NCBI GenBank assembly: GCA_034231615.1 | Contig: CM067298.1 | Coordinates: forward strand, 21,457,478-21,521,477 | Source: Meghimatium bilineatum | Lineage: Eukaryota; Mollusca; Gastropoda; Stylommatophora; Philomycidae | Direction: 5' to 3' | Length of the DNA: 64,000 bases | Shown here: positions 44,680 to 56,479 of the stretch, one piece after another | Numbering within the stretch: the stretch's first letter is position 1 | Layout: each line of letters opens with the position of its first letter | Program-made: the position numbers and the translations under genes | Notes under the pieces: generated by a model | Seen by the model: only the letters and a program-made list of their open reading frames with translations | Told to the model about the DNA's origin: nothing | The model's database searches: none

Positions 44680-45085
44680 ATTGTATGTTGGAACAATTAA
44701 TTCAACATTGTTTAGTTGTAGTGGTGACTGCATATTGTAGCGATAACAATTAATACAGCATTGTTTGGTTTTAGTGGTGACTGCATATTGTAGTGATAAC
44801 AATTAATTCAACATTGTTTGGTTATAGTTCACGACTGCATATTGTGGTGATAACAATTAATTCAGCATTGTTTGGTTGTAGTGGTGACTGCATAATGTAG
44901 GGCGCAAAAATTAAACCATATTGTAGGGCGTAACAATTAGTTCAGCATTGTTTGGTTGTATAAGTGACTGCTTGCATATTGAAGAACGTAACAATATTAC
45001 TCAGCATTGTTTGGTTGTATAAGTCACTGCTTGCATATTGTGGGTGTAACAATTAATTCAGCATAGTCTGGTTGGAGTGACTACA
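44680..45085. repeat. irregular ~57-bp tandem repeat, about 7 copies
   Basis: Units share GTGACTGCATATTG, TAACAATTAATTCAGC and ATTGTTTGGTTGTA. Confidence 0.85.
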
Positions 45086-45701
45086 CACTATTTAATGTCA
45101 ATAATATGCCATAAATTGTTCTCTGACTGGTCCAGCTGCCTTACTGGCTGCAACATGAGATGCGTGTATTATCTCAAAAACCACAAATTTGAACAAATAT
45201 TATTGCCAGAACTAAATGGGGGGAGCAGAAGGTTACAAAAATGAACTTCGCTTCCGGTTGAGATTATTGCCGGTCCTTTTTTGTGGGACGTAATTATCGT
45301 CGTTCAACTCGTTTCTTTTCTTTCTAAAAATCTTGTATTTTCCAAAAGTAGGTGGTGTGATGTGGAGGTTTGACCCACGTAAACATACCCTCCTCCCATT
45401 TCTTCTTGTCATGATTGCTTGTTGATGTAAAGATAATTATACTGCTATGTTTGAACCGGCCTAAAAGATCACAACCAAACACCCAGTTCACAGCGTCACT
45501 GATATTAGCGTTGACAGGAGAGCGCTATTGATTTGTGTCCCAACACGCAGTTTGCAGGCCTTTATACACTTGTATTCTGTGTCTTAGGATAGTTCCGCTG
45601 CTAAGGCACACATTTGATCTTCATTATGTCCAGAACACACCATCTTCTCTAGCTAGACTTGTGTTGTAGTGAAAAGTGTACAGTTCTCTTGAACCTCTCA
45701 G

Positions 45702-45870
45702 GTTTTATTACATAGTCGGATTCCCGTTTGGGGTAATAAGGATATCAAAGGAACTGTTTGCAGAAATTTATAGTCTTACAGGTTGTAAAGGAAAAACCTG
45801 GGAAAATCACTGCAGATATGCGTATGTTGTGAAATCCATTTTCTTCCTGCAAGTTATCTCATTTATTGTT
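45702..45870 (+). CDS. possible unassigned coding exon (membrane-segment-like)
   Basis: The stretch lies between CCTCTCAG and a perfect GTAAGT. Its open frame (phase 2 in, phase 0 out) gives FYYIVGFPFGVIRISKELFA, EIYSLTGCKGKTWENHCRYA and YVVKSIFFLQVISFIV. The W/C-rich loop before a hydrophobic segment recalls tetraspan membrane proteins, but I find no partner exons in the window and no firm family match. It may be a chance open frame. Confidence 0.3.
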
Positions 45871-45904
45871 GTAAGTATTGTCTCGTTAATAACGTATCTC
45901 AATT

Positions 45905-46212
45905 TCATTGTATTGTCAATGTGTCTCCATTAATCACATATATCAGTCTCCATTAATCATATAGATTTCATTCTCCATTAATCACATATTTAATTCTCCA
46001 TTAATCACATATATCTAAGTTTCATTGTGTATCTATCTCAGTCTCCAGTAATCACATATATTTCAGTCTCCGTTAATCACATATAATTTAGTATCCAGTA
46101 ATCACATATAACTCAGTCTCCATTAATCACATATATCTGTCTCTAGTAATCACATGTATCTCAATTTTATTGTATTATCAATATTAGCCTACATTAATCA
46201 CATATCACATTA
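45905..46212. repeat. irregular TCCATTAATCACATATAT array
   Basis: About ten diverged units of 20-35 bp contain AATCACATATAT and CAGTCTCCATT. Confidence 0.85.
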
Positions 46213-46754
46213 ATCACCTTGATTCTGTAAAATGGTGCGTTCTTTGAGTCTATTTCTTCCATTAAATTGGGCATTGCGTCACTTGTTTCTGTAAAATGGA
46301 GTCGTGGCTTGAAAATAGTTAAGTACTTGTGCACCAAGCAGGCAAGTCTTCTCCAGAATATACAAGTCCTGCATGATAATTCAGTCAGATTGGCTGATTC
46401 AATTGATCATTGGTCACTTTACATATACTCTGTATCACCAGCCAATGAAGAGCAAAGAAAAAAGTTAATCTGCCAAGTTACGTGACATTGTGTGAGATCA
46501 TCACGCAGAATATACAAATATTCTAGAGAAGTGATGGTTTGGGTTCTTATGTTTCACTTATACGTCTAATAGCAATACAACTGCTGCGTAACGACACGAG
46601 TTCTAGTTTTAGATATGGTCTCGGTTTAGACTATGCTATAGATAGTCAGTGACATACAAATGCCTTCTGAAAAACGGCGATGGTGCACTTTAACCAACGA
46701 GATGCGCAGTCTCCATCCTTCCTTAATAGCATTTTACGACAGGTATTGCGGGTC

Positions 46755-46887
<133 letters not shown>

Positions 46888-47631
46888 CTTATATATTCTA
46901 ATTTGGTTGCAGAATTATTTGCGAGTCCATATCATAATCTTAACTCGCGTGAACTAGTTCCAGATTGGATTCGCTGAGGAAACTCGTGCCGTTACGCTGC
47001 AGTGGTATTGCTACTAGATCTATATGTGAAACACAAGAACCCCAATGATAGTTTTATATCTATGTTGAAGTTATGCTTCCATTTTTAGAATTATCATCAT
47101 TATTTATTATTGTCACTGAATCGATTTCTTAAGTTGGAGATATAAGAAAATGGCATAAACTTCTTGTTCAGGGTTCAAATAATATGATTACTGTCCTCTT
47201 TTTCGTGAGTATAATCGGAGGCGACTAAGTAAAGTTGGGAAACAGGCTGACAACTTGTCACCTGTGAAAAAAATCATGACTGTATATCTTGTCTCAATTC
47301 TTACTGTTGTTTTCTGTTAAATGGTCGTACAGAATGCCTCGAATCGGGGAACTAAACATGCATACATAAATCACCGTAACACAACCATACTTTTATGACA
47401 ACAAATCGTGTACGAGTTCGAGTGTTACATCGGTTACTCAACTGAAGAATCCATGTTCATTGTCAGAAAGGATATGGGCTGTTAAGAGACTTCAGCTCAC
47501 ATCTTATGGGTTTTACTTCATCATCGTCGTCGTCGCCATCATCAAAGCAAATGACTTTGGTGTGCAGTAGTCTATGTTTGACAATATGTAATGTGTTCAT
47601 TAATTTGTTAATACCAGAAATGAGATTGTGG

Positions 47632-47725
47632 CTAACGGATTGGGGTATATAATTGAAGGAATAGAAAGGATAAATACAGTGGGGTGTGGGAGTTGAAATG
47701 TCAAACAGCTCATATTTTTACAGAT
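47632..47725. repeat. dispersed repeat, also at 50704-50805
   Basis: GTGGCTAACGGATTG, ATTGAAGGA, GATAAATACAGTG and GTGGGAGTTGA recur in the same order at 50704-50805. The pair flanks the satellite and the foldback element, suggesting either a dispersed element or a local duplication. Confidence 0.6.
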
Positions 47726-47887
47726 ATGGATTTCAAATGAAAATAATACGCAATAATACACTAATTATACTTCCCCCACCTCCCGGTTCCTACATACAAT
47801 TGCTACAGAAAGACCATATTTTTCTGATAATCAAACGTGTCCCAGAACACGGCAATGATATTAGCTATCGGCAAGTGTGGAATATGA

Positions 47888-49075
47888 GTTCCTGATTAAG
47901 TGGTTTCTAGAGCTCCCAATCAAGTGGGTTTTAGAGCTCCCAAATGAAGTGGGTTTTAGAGCTCCCAATCAAGTGGGTTTTAGAGCTCCCAATCAAGTGG
48001 GTTTTAGAGCTCCCAAATGAAGTGGGTTTTAGAGCTCCCAATCAAGTGGGTTTTAGAGCTCCCAATCAAGTGGGTTCTAGAGCTCCCAATCAAGTGGGTT
48101 TTAGAGCTCCCAAATGAAGTGGGTTTTAGAGCTCCCAAATTAAGTGGTTTTAGAGCTCCCAATCAAGTGGGTTCTAGAGCTCCCAATCAAGTGGGCTCTA
48201 GAGCTCCAAATGAAGTGGGTTTTAGAGCTCCCAAATGAAGTGGGTTTTAGAGCTCCCAAATTAAGTGGTTTCTAGAGCTCCCAATCAAGTGGGTTTTAGA
48301 GCTCCCAAATGAAGTGGGTTTTAGAGATCCCAAATTAAGTGGTTTCTAGAGCTCCCAATCAAGTGGGTTCTAGAGCTCCCAATGAAGTGGGTTCTAGAGC
48401 TCCCAATCAAGTGGGTTTTAGAGCTCCCAAATGAAGTGGGTTTTAGAGATCCCAAATTAAGTGGTTTCTAGAGCTCCCAATCAAGTGGGTTCTAGAGCTC
48501 CCAATGAAGTGGGTTCTAGAGCTCCCAAATGAAGTGGGTTCTAGAGCTCCCAATCAAGTGGGTTTTAGAGCTCCCAATCAAGTGGGTTTTAGATCTCCCA
48601 AATGAAGTGAGTTCTAGAGCTCCAAATCAAGTGGGTTTTAGAGCTCCCAAATGAAGTGGGTTTTAGAGCTCCCAAATTAAGTGGTTTCTAGAGCTCCCAA
48701 TCAAGTGGGTTCTAGAGCTCCCAATCAAGTGGATTTTAGAGCTCCCAAATGAACTGGGTTTTAGAGCTCCCAAATTAAGTGGTTTCTAGAGCTCCCAATC
48801 AAGTGGGTTCTAGAGCTCCCAATGAAGTGGGTTTTAGAGCTCCCAAATGAAGTGGGTTTTAGAGCTCCCAAATTAAGTGGGTTTTAGAGCTCCTAAATTA
48901 AGTGGTTTCTAGAGCTCCCAATCAAGTGGGTTTTAGAGCTCCCAATCAAGTGGGTTATAGAGCTCCCAAATGAAGTGGGTTTTAGAGCTCCCAAATGAAG
49001 TGGGTTCTAGAGCTCCCAATCAAGTGGATTATAGAGCTCCCAATCAAATGGATTCTAGAGCTCCTGATGAAGTGG
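47888..49075. repeat. 24/25-bp satellite, about 48 copies
   Basis: The unit is AGTGGGTTTTAGAGCTCCCA plus ATCA or AATGA. The 24- and 25-bp forms alternate in blocks, giving larger repeating blocks. Confidence 0.95.
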
Positions 49076-49650
49076 GTTCTACGAGCTCCGGAAAGTGAGC
49101 TCTTGATCACGTGCGTTCTACGGGCTCCTAATGAAGTGAGTTCTATGAGCTCCTGATGAAGTTAGACACGAGTTCCTGATGATGTGGGTTCTACCTCCTC
49201 CTGATCAAATGGATTCTAGAGTTCATGATGAAATGAGTTCTACGTGCACCTGATGAAGTGGGCCCTATGAACTCCGGATTAAGTCGACCCTATGAGTTCC
49301 TGATCAAGTGCGCCCCACGAGTTTCTGATGAAATGGGCCATATGGGTTTCTGATGAAGTGGATCACACAATTTCCTGGTAAGTCAGCATATGAGCTCCTG
49401 GTAATTGGACAAATGAGCTCTTGATGAAGTGGGCATATGAGCTCATGATGAAGTGAGTATATGAGCTCATGATGAAGTGAGTATATGAGCTCATGATGAA
49501 GTGGGCATATGAGCTCATGATGAAGTGGGCATATGAGCTCATGATGAAGTGAGTATATGAGCTCATGATGAAGTGGGCATATGAGCTCATGATGAAGTGG
49601 GCATATGAGCTCTTGATGAAGTGGGCGTTATGAGTTCCGAATATAGTGGG
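49076..49650. repeat. diverged continuation of the GAGCTC satellite
   Basis: Units drift to forms such as GAGCTCATGATGAAGTGGGC plus ATAT. A second homogeneous block of about 9 copies occurs at 49425-49615, a separate amplification of a diverged unit. Confidence 0.85.
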
Positions 49651-50042
49651 CCTTGAACTCCAGATAAAAAAACCTAGCGGCTGAAATATCCGAATTACTT
49701 TTTTACGTTATCAAAAATATTGTCTGAGATGAAAGGAAAATCTTTTGTCGACACTCGTGTCAATCATTAAAAGGTGTATACACTATACCCCAAAGTACAA
49801 TTTTTGTTAGTTTTGAGCAGCCATTTCACTCGCCAGAACACATATTTTACCCAATTTCGTCTGTATCACTATCTAGAGTCGTGGTTTACTCCTTGTCTGC
49901 GATAGCTTCTAATGTGAGAATTTGTGAACATCATGGGCCGATGCATATACATTTAAATATATATTTAAGCATATACAGTAAAAAGCCGCAACTGGACGGA
50001 TCAGTACCACGGCTGTAAATGTGTTTACCACTAATATATACT

Positions 50043-50525
50043 TATACAAGATAAGGTAAAGCAAATGAGTTAAACAGGTTACTAAAACACTTACCTTGCC
50101 TATTAATAAAAATAATTTTTTTTTAAATTATATATAAAAAAACATACAATAAAACTAAACAGGACAATTCTCCACGTATCGGCTCAAATTGAACTTTGCC
50201 ATCCCTGCGCTATGGAGACGGGGCTTGATGAAATATAGTCATTTATTTTGTTTTTTTATTTTGTCGTTTTCTGTTGTTTGTCTCTTGAAAAAGGTTCAAT
50301 TTGAGCCGATACGTGGAGAATTGTCCTGTTTAGTTTTATTGTATGTTTTTTTATATATAATTTAAAAAAAATTTATTTTTATTAATAGGCAAGGTAAGTG
50401 TTTTAGTAACCTGTTTAACTCATTTTGCTTTACTATTTGTTCATTAGGTTACTGCGGCGCCATCCACTTTGTCGGACACCCTCTGACCATTTGGTTATTT
50501 ATACAAGATAAGGTACATGTCAGGA
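50043..50525. mobile_element. hairpin element with 16-bp target duplication
   Basis: TATACAAGATAAGGTA at 50043-50058 and 50510-50525 flanks the insert. Inside, 50056-50193 is the near-perfect reverse complement of 50294-50433 (arms about 138 bp, spacer about 100 bp). The arm includes CTCTTGAAAAAGGTTCAATT and GAGCCGATACGTGG, which resembles the Penelope-like tail motif. No ORF. Confidence 0.8.
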
Positions 50526-50703
50526 GATGGGATTAACCTTAAGGCTGACAAAAAGAAAGTAATCTGTGGTAGATCAATCACTGTACACACGTTCTCCCGA
50601 GACGGTGTTAAATTACACACATGAGTCAACTATAGAAACAATAATATAAAATCTAAACAAAATAATAAAGTTGAAATACGTGTTACAGATGAACAGAAGT
50701 ATT

Positions 50704-50805
50704 GTGGCTAACCGATTGACTTATATCATTGAAGGAGTGGGCATGATAAATACAGTGTGTGGGGGAGTTGAGCTGTTGCAATGTCATACAGCTAATATTA
50801 GATAA
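50704..50805. repeat. dispersed repeat, second copy
   Basis: This is the partner of 47632-47725. Confidence 0.6.
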
Positions 50806-50817
50806 TAAGCAGTAGTA

Positions 50818-51070
50818 GGGAGAAATATGATACTGATACTACATTTCTGATAGAAATATGATACTGATACTGCATTTCTGATAGAAATATGATACTGATA
50901 CTGCATTTCTGATAGAAATATGATACTGATACTAAATTTCTAATAGAAATATGATACCGATACTACATTTCTGATAGAAATATGATACCGATACTACATT
51001 TCTGATAGAAATATGATACTGATACTACATTTCTGATAGAGATATGATACTGAGCACTACATTTCTGATT
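50818..51070. repeat. 31-bp minisatellite, about 8 copies
   Basis: The unit is ATTTCTGATAGAAATATGAT plus ACTGATACTAC. Confidence 0.92.
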
Positions 51071-51599
51071 TATGGTACTTGTTTATTAATTCTTGCTTCA
51101 GCTTGTCTGCAGCGAAATACTGCGGGTTAATTGTGCTTGTTTTGCCGTGTAATTTGATTGTGTATACATACACTTTATTATAAATTCTTTTGTTTGACTT
51201 ATTTCTTGTGTGTAGCGATATACTTTTATGGGTTGTGACGGAAACTTCGAGATTCCATAACTAACTAAGAGTTGGTAAAGTGAGAGTGCCCAATTATAAA
51301 TTAGGAGCAACAACATCAAAACAAAAGCCTTTTAGAGAAAAAAGTCTCTCTATTTGATCATTAAAATCAGTGACAATTATAATTAACAAGAACTGACCTT
51401 TAGAATATGTGTTTATGTAAAAGCTAGGATTAAAAACAAAGTGATTGATTGTACACAAATACTAGAGAATTTCATGGATGGAGAAAGCTACTTATTGGAG
51501 AGATAAAATATCGGAGTGTCAAGGATATCCGAACACTCTGGAAATATAGTTCACAATACGAGTGTGAACGGAAATAGGTAAGTTAAAATATTACCAATA

Positions 51600-51735
51600 G
51601 TAAATTGGTAAATTAAAAAACTCACCCTGTACATGACGTGCCGACAGCAAGAGCATGCGGCCTTTATCACACAGCTATTCAATCCCCTCCCTGCAACGCA
51701 TGAACTGGTAAAATGCAGTATTGACAGTTTTATCA
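51600..51735 (+). mobile_element. SINE body fragment related to 24892-25115
   Basis: AAAAAACTCACCCTGTACATG, TTTATCACACAG and AAATGCAGTATTGACAG parallel the SINE body at 24990-25115. The tRNA-like head is missing. Confidence 0.55.
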
Positions 51736-52320
51736 AGAAAACATAACGATAGCAGAGTTTTCGACTAAAAAAAGGCTTCATATGAACACTAATTATATGT
51801 AATTTATGTGTGTTAGTTAGAAAAGTAAGATCAGTATTACAGTAAAGATCAATAGTTTGTCTACTTTTATACGGATGTCAAAGTCCTATAATGCAGACAC
51901 AATCGTCTCAATGCAGACACACAAAAAAGGATTCAAGTTTTTGAAACAAGTGCTAAAGACGTTTGTTAAGAATTAGCTATATAAAACACACTACAAATAT
52001 ATTCATCCGGCAGCAAATAAACAAACTTTCAGGCTATTAAAAACAACTTTTGGCTGTGGAGAAACAGCGTAAACTTATTTAGTTTGGAAACGTAATGAGA
52101 CACAACTCACTTTCAAAAATTATTTTGCAAGGAATAGTCGAGAGTAGAAGGAGGAGAGGGGAACAGAGAAAATCTTATATTGATAACATCACGGAATAGA
52201 CTGGGCGTGATTTTTGTGTACTCTCTTCTCCGAATGGCTGATGATTTAGTTGTCTGGACAGTTTTTTTATCTGATGTATCCAGCCTGGCACACCTACGAA
52301 GCTGGCGGGTTATGGGTGTT

Positions 52321-52336
52321 CTATATAGGTATATAT

Positions 52337-52424
<88 letters not shown>
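52321..52424. repeat. (TA)n microsatellite
   Basis: About 100 bp of TA repeats, preceded by two TATATAGG units. Confidence 0.98.
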
Positions 52425-52426
<2 letters not shown>

Positions 52427-52779
52427 CAATTTTGAATGGCCTCTCGGTTATGTTTTCATTATAAAGAAACATAAGGACATGAAATAGACAAATGTGTCAA
52501 AAATTGATATAGTTTAACGACTTTTCCCCGTGATTATTGACTTTTGTGTGTGTGTGTATTTCTTATTTTGTTTATGGACTTTATGGCTGCTTACACGCAC
52601 GAAATAACACATACAGACACAACATTGTAACATGCACTCGTGCGTACACATACGCAAACACACACACACTAAAATAAAATAAGGGGAGGGTGTACGTGAT
52701 AAATTAATTATCATTCGTTAAAATGACGAAAATAAGCAAGTATACTAGTCGTGAAGAAAACATATTTTATTTATTGATA

Positions 52780-52937
52780 CCACCAAAGACGGAAATGTAG
52801 TGGCTCTGGATCAAATAAAACGACGGCACAACACGTTTCCATTCTCTGGACTACATCCTGCTGAAAATCTAGGACGATTGTCCTGCTACAAGAGAGATCC
52901 AGCGGGAGTTTGAGAATGAACCGGAGGAAGAAGAAGT
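52780..52937 (+). mobile_element. SINE family B
   Basis: Head CCACCAAAGACGGAAATG, core CTCTGGACTACATCCTGCTG and tail GAGTTTGAGAATGAAC with GAGGAAGAAGAAG. No duplication was recognised. Confidence 0.85.
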
Positions 52938-53129
52938 GTGTTGGTAAGCTATTAATAAAAAAAAAAAAATAATTAACGATGGCACATATTCTTAAATTAG
53001 CATTACCTACGGGAGACTACTGTCTTTAATTAAAACTGTATTCATAAAGTGGGTTTGGATTTTTCCCCCCAGAAAACAATAGTCGGAGCCTGGCATTCTT
53101 TCACTGACTAGATTGGGCAAATTGTCGGC

Positions 53130-53445
53130 AGGGTTGCGTAGGAAGCCAGCAGGATCAATACTCCAACATTGCCGCAGGAACGAAACCAGACCAACACTTG
53201 AATCGTTTCTCTTCCCACACAGCGGATGGCTCGCAGGATAAAATTCGCGTAGTGAGAAACTTAGATTCTATCCAGATTACGTGCTGCTGCTAGCTTGCAG
53301 GAGCCGACGTGTTACGTGTCTATTATATAGTATATGTGTGTTGTTTCTTGGAGACAAGCTTGGATTACGTTAGTGAGTCAGATCTGGTTGGGAGGGCCTT
53401 CTTATTTATTACGCCCTATGGTATAACACACATCTTTAAATACTG
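53130..53445 (+). promoter_or_regulatory. possible non-coding 5' exon
   Basis: The stretch is richer in GC and CpG than its surroundings, has no repeat match, and is followed by ACTG|GTGAGT at 53446. This could be a first exon of a gene lying outside the window. There is no ORF or TATA evidence. Confidence 0.2.
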
Positions 53446-53728
53446 GTGAGTATAGCGTTATTTATATGAGTTCTATATTACAACGTTAACTTTCTGTTGA
53501 AAATTAGTAATCGGTGTTTTAGCTCCGGCTTCATCGTCTGTGATATCCCGTCTCTGGTCCACCGATCTACTTCCACCAATCTTTATAGTGAAAGCGGTCA
53601 CATAGCGTGTTCTTAGGTTGAAAATCTGCAAAAACGTGTCTTGTCATTATTCATGACATAATCACAACAGTGAAATATATTTCAATTATACGAAGTCCGA
53701 TGTGTAATTACTAATGTCTCCATGAATG

Positions 53729-53850
53729 TCCAGTAGCGAACTGTTGCCTCTGTGTTGTCCAGTATCGAACTGGTATATCTGTGTTGTCCAGTATCGAACT
53801 GGTATATCTGTGTTGTCCAGTATCGAACTGGTATATCTGTGTTGTACGTT
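53729..53850. repeat. 29-bp minisatellite, 4 copies
   Basis: The unit is GTGTTGTCCAGTATCGAACT plus GGTATATCT. Confidence 0.9.
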
Positions 53851-54084
53851 TTGTAGTAGATGGATCTACAAAAAGTCGTTGTCAGGAGACACACAAGAGA
53901 CTACTGAAAGGTCATATAAAAAAATAAAATAAAACACATCCGTTTAACCCCCATATGCAAATAAGCATCAAAAATCGCCATTTAGACCTATATACAGCGC
54001 TGGTAAACATACATTCTCCGTTGATAGTTTTTTTCTAAATATATTTTATCATAAGACCTGAAAACTTTTAAGGAGATATGAGTT

Positions 54085-54440
54085 AGCAGAATCCATTTCA
54101 TCAGATATCAACAGGGCCCACTTGTCATCAGATATTAGCAAAGCCCAATTGTCATCAGATATCAGCAGGGCCCACTTGTTATCAGATATCAGTAGGATCC
54201 ACTTGTCATCAGATATCAACAGGGTCCTCTTGCCATCAGATATCAGCAGGATCCTCTTGCCATCAGATATTAATAGGGCCCACTTGTCATCAGATATCAA
54301 CAGGGCCCACTTGTCATCAGATATCAAAAGGGCCCACTTGTCATCAGATATCAACAGTACCCACTTGCCATAAGATATCAACAGATACCACTTGTCATAA
54401 GATATCAACAGATACCACTTGTCATCAGATATCAGACACC
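54085..54440. repeat. 27-bp minisatellite, about 13 copies
   Basis: The unit is ATCAGATATCAACAGGGCCC plus ACTTGTC. It is a 9-codon unit, open on both strands; not a gene. Confidence 0.93.
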
Positions 54441-54884
54441 CTGTTCAGTCCTAGACTGTCAGTGTCAGATTATCGAATAGACCGAGTAGGTTATGATTAG
54501 ACGCCAGGTTTTGGATTGTGTGCAATAACCTCCCAAAAACTATATCGGGAAGCATATAAAATGTCCAAGTTTGAAATCGGCATATCTCTCATAATAAGAG
54601 TAATTTAATTTGATTGACTTGGTGCCGAAATTATATAGTCTATGCTAACATGTAGGCATAAGCCTACACATATGTAATCTGAAACTAATCGACTTATTGA
54701 TTATTAAGAACAAGATGGAGTTAACATATTAATATTTTCTCATAGTTTGTTATTAAAATTATCAGCCCATCCATGTCATAATTTCTGAGTAAAATAAAGA
54801 AAAAAAAGAAAAAAATATTACGCTAGCTTATTTTTGGAATAATTTTGAAATGTAATATGTGTCCATGTTTTTTATTACCAAAAT

Positions 54885-55200
54885 CTGGTCACCCTGGTCA
54901 TGGAGCCTATCTAGACCGTCCATTGTATAAAAGACCTTCAAACAGAATTAATTATGACCCCTATTTGTTACGTTTTTTATTATTGCTGGAAGTTCTGTTG
55001 GTCACTATTTATATACTTGGAGTCACCTTAGCTATTTTTAGCATGCGATTTCAAGTATGTAAGTAGTCACCAACTAAAAGCCAAACAATAATTAAAAGAC
55101 TTAACGAATGTGGGCCTTATTCACTTTGTTTGAAGGTATTTAATGGCCTATCCGTCCTATAGGTTTTAGGGATTCCTCACAGCCGTGACCTTTGACAGTC
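54885..55200. mobile_element. foldback MITE, copy 2
   Basis: TTGTTACGTTTTTTATTATT and GGTCACTATTTATATACTTG on the left face CAAGTATGTAAGTAGTCACC and AAAGACTTAACGAA on the right; the centre matches copy 1 (44195-44475) in inverse orientation. Outer pairing includes CCTTCAAACA / TGTTTGAAGG. Confidence 0.7.
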
Positions 55201-55914
55201 GTGCTATAGCGATCAATAAACTATTTTTATTTCGTAACATGCGTATTAGTGGCGGCTCTGAGATTTCGATTGACTAGAGGTCTACACAACCTTTAAATCC
55301 TCAATGTGTGTAAATACGTGTGTGTATAGACTTATATGTTAAGTATGTGTGTGTTTGTATGTGAGGTGAGAGAAGGCAATATACGTGCGGGATAAGTTAT
55401 TTCCTCATTTAGTTTTCTTGTGAAAGTTTTAAGAAATAGTACAGCAGTTTTCAAGAATTGTTTCTATACAAATAACAAACAACACATATATGTTCGAAAC
55501 AATAGGTCATAAATTCTCTCTAACACACACGTACACAAATATTCGCAAACACACACACACACACACACGTATGCACACACATGTTGATGTTATTTTCGTA
55601 TTTTAGAAGGTTAGTTAGCAGGTTTGAATGTTGCTTATAGCAACTTTTATTCAGTTTATTGTAAGATGAGTAAGTGACTTGTGCTTATTCAGTGACCTTT
55701 ACTTTATGTCTGTTTTGTTTCTATTTTTGTTTGTCCTTCAGGAGTTTTTCAAATCTCTGTACCTTTGCGCAGGACGACTTTCATGCGCATCGTGTTCGGC
55801 CATATTGGTGGAGCAATATGCTGGAGAAAATGGAGATCGAGAGAGAGAGAGAGAGAAAGAGAGAGAGCTTGAAAAATTGTAAAAGATCGACTTTCTTGTA
55901 GTCAGATTTTCTCA

Positions 55915-55985
55915 TATATTCTGCGTCCTCTCAACGAAGCGGCACGTGGCCTCCCGATAGTACCATTCACAGCACGAAACTCATA
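55915..55985 (-). mobile_element. fragment of the tRNA SINE central domain
   Basis: Reversed, GTGCTGTGAATGGTACTATC and CCGCTTCGTTGAGAGGAC match the central domain of the SINE at 42612-42835. Confidence 0.65.
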
Positions 55986-56345
55986 AGCTTCAAGTGATAA
56001 CCCCATTTTTATCTCCGAAACTCAGTAGCTTCAAGTAATAACCCCATTGTTTATCTCCGAAACACAGTAGTTTCAAGTGATAACCCCATTTTTATCTCCG
56101 AAACTCAGTAGCTTCAAGTAATAACCCCATTGTTTTTCTCCGAAACACAGTAGTTTCAAGTGATAACTCCATTTTTTATCTCCGAAACTCAGTAGCTTCA
56201 AGTAATAACCCCATTGTTTATCTCCGAAACACAGTAGTTTCAAGTGATAACTCCATTTTTTATCTCCGAAACTCAGTAGCTTCAAGTAATAACCCCATTG
56301 TTTATCTCCGAAACCCATTAGCTTCAAGTAATAACCCCATTGTTT
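55978..56345. repeat. ~42-bp satellite with alternating A/B dimers
   Basis: Unit A is CTCAGTAGCTTCAAGTAATA-ACCCCATTGTTTATC and unit B is CACAGTAGTTTCAAGTGATA-ACCCCATTTTTATC. They alternate, giving an ~84-bp dimer repeat. Confidence 0.9.
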
Positions 56346-56384
56346 CCATCCGAAAAAAATCTACGAGGGGGATTTGGTAGCCTA

Positions 56385-56475
56385 CCCCACTCCCAAAACT
56401 TCCTTAGTCGCCTCTTACGACATTCATGATAGGTCATAGTGTTGCTATTCCTTTGCTGCCTTTCGGATGCTGGCA
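56385..56475 (-). mobile_element. SINE family A, 5' fragment
   Basis: ACTTCCTTAGTCGCCTCTTA, CGACATTCATGATAGG and CTGCCTTTCGGATGC match the family A 5' part. Confidence 0.7.
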
Positions 56476-56479
56476 ATAG

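Noticed and set aside
46267..46485. 72-codon frame as an exon following 45870
   Set aside because: No acceptor in the right phase, no family resemblance and no continuation.
54049..54408. 119-codon minus-strand frame with 9-residue repeats
   Set aside because: It is a by-product of the 27-bp minisatellite.
55742..55882. Possible exon after TCCTTCAG with a CxCxxC motif
   Set aside because: The acceptor looks good, but the frame ends in a GA microsatellite with a stop and no donor; the evidence is too weak.
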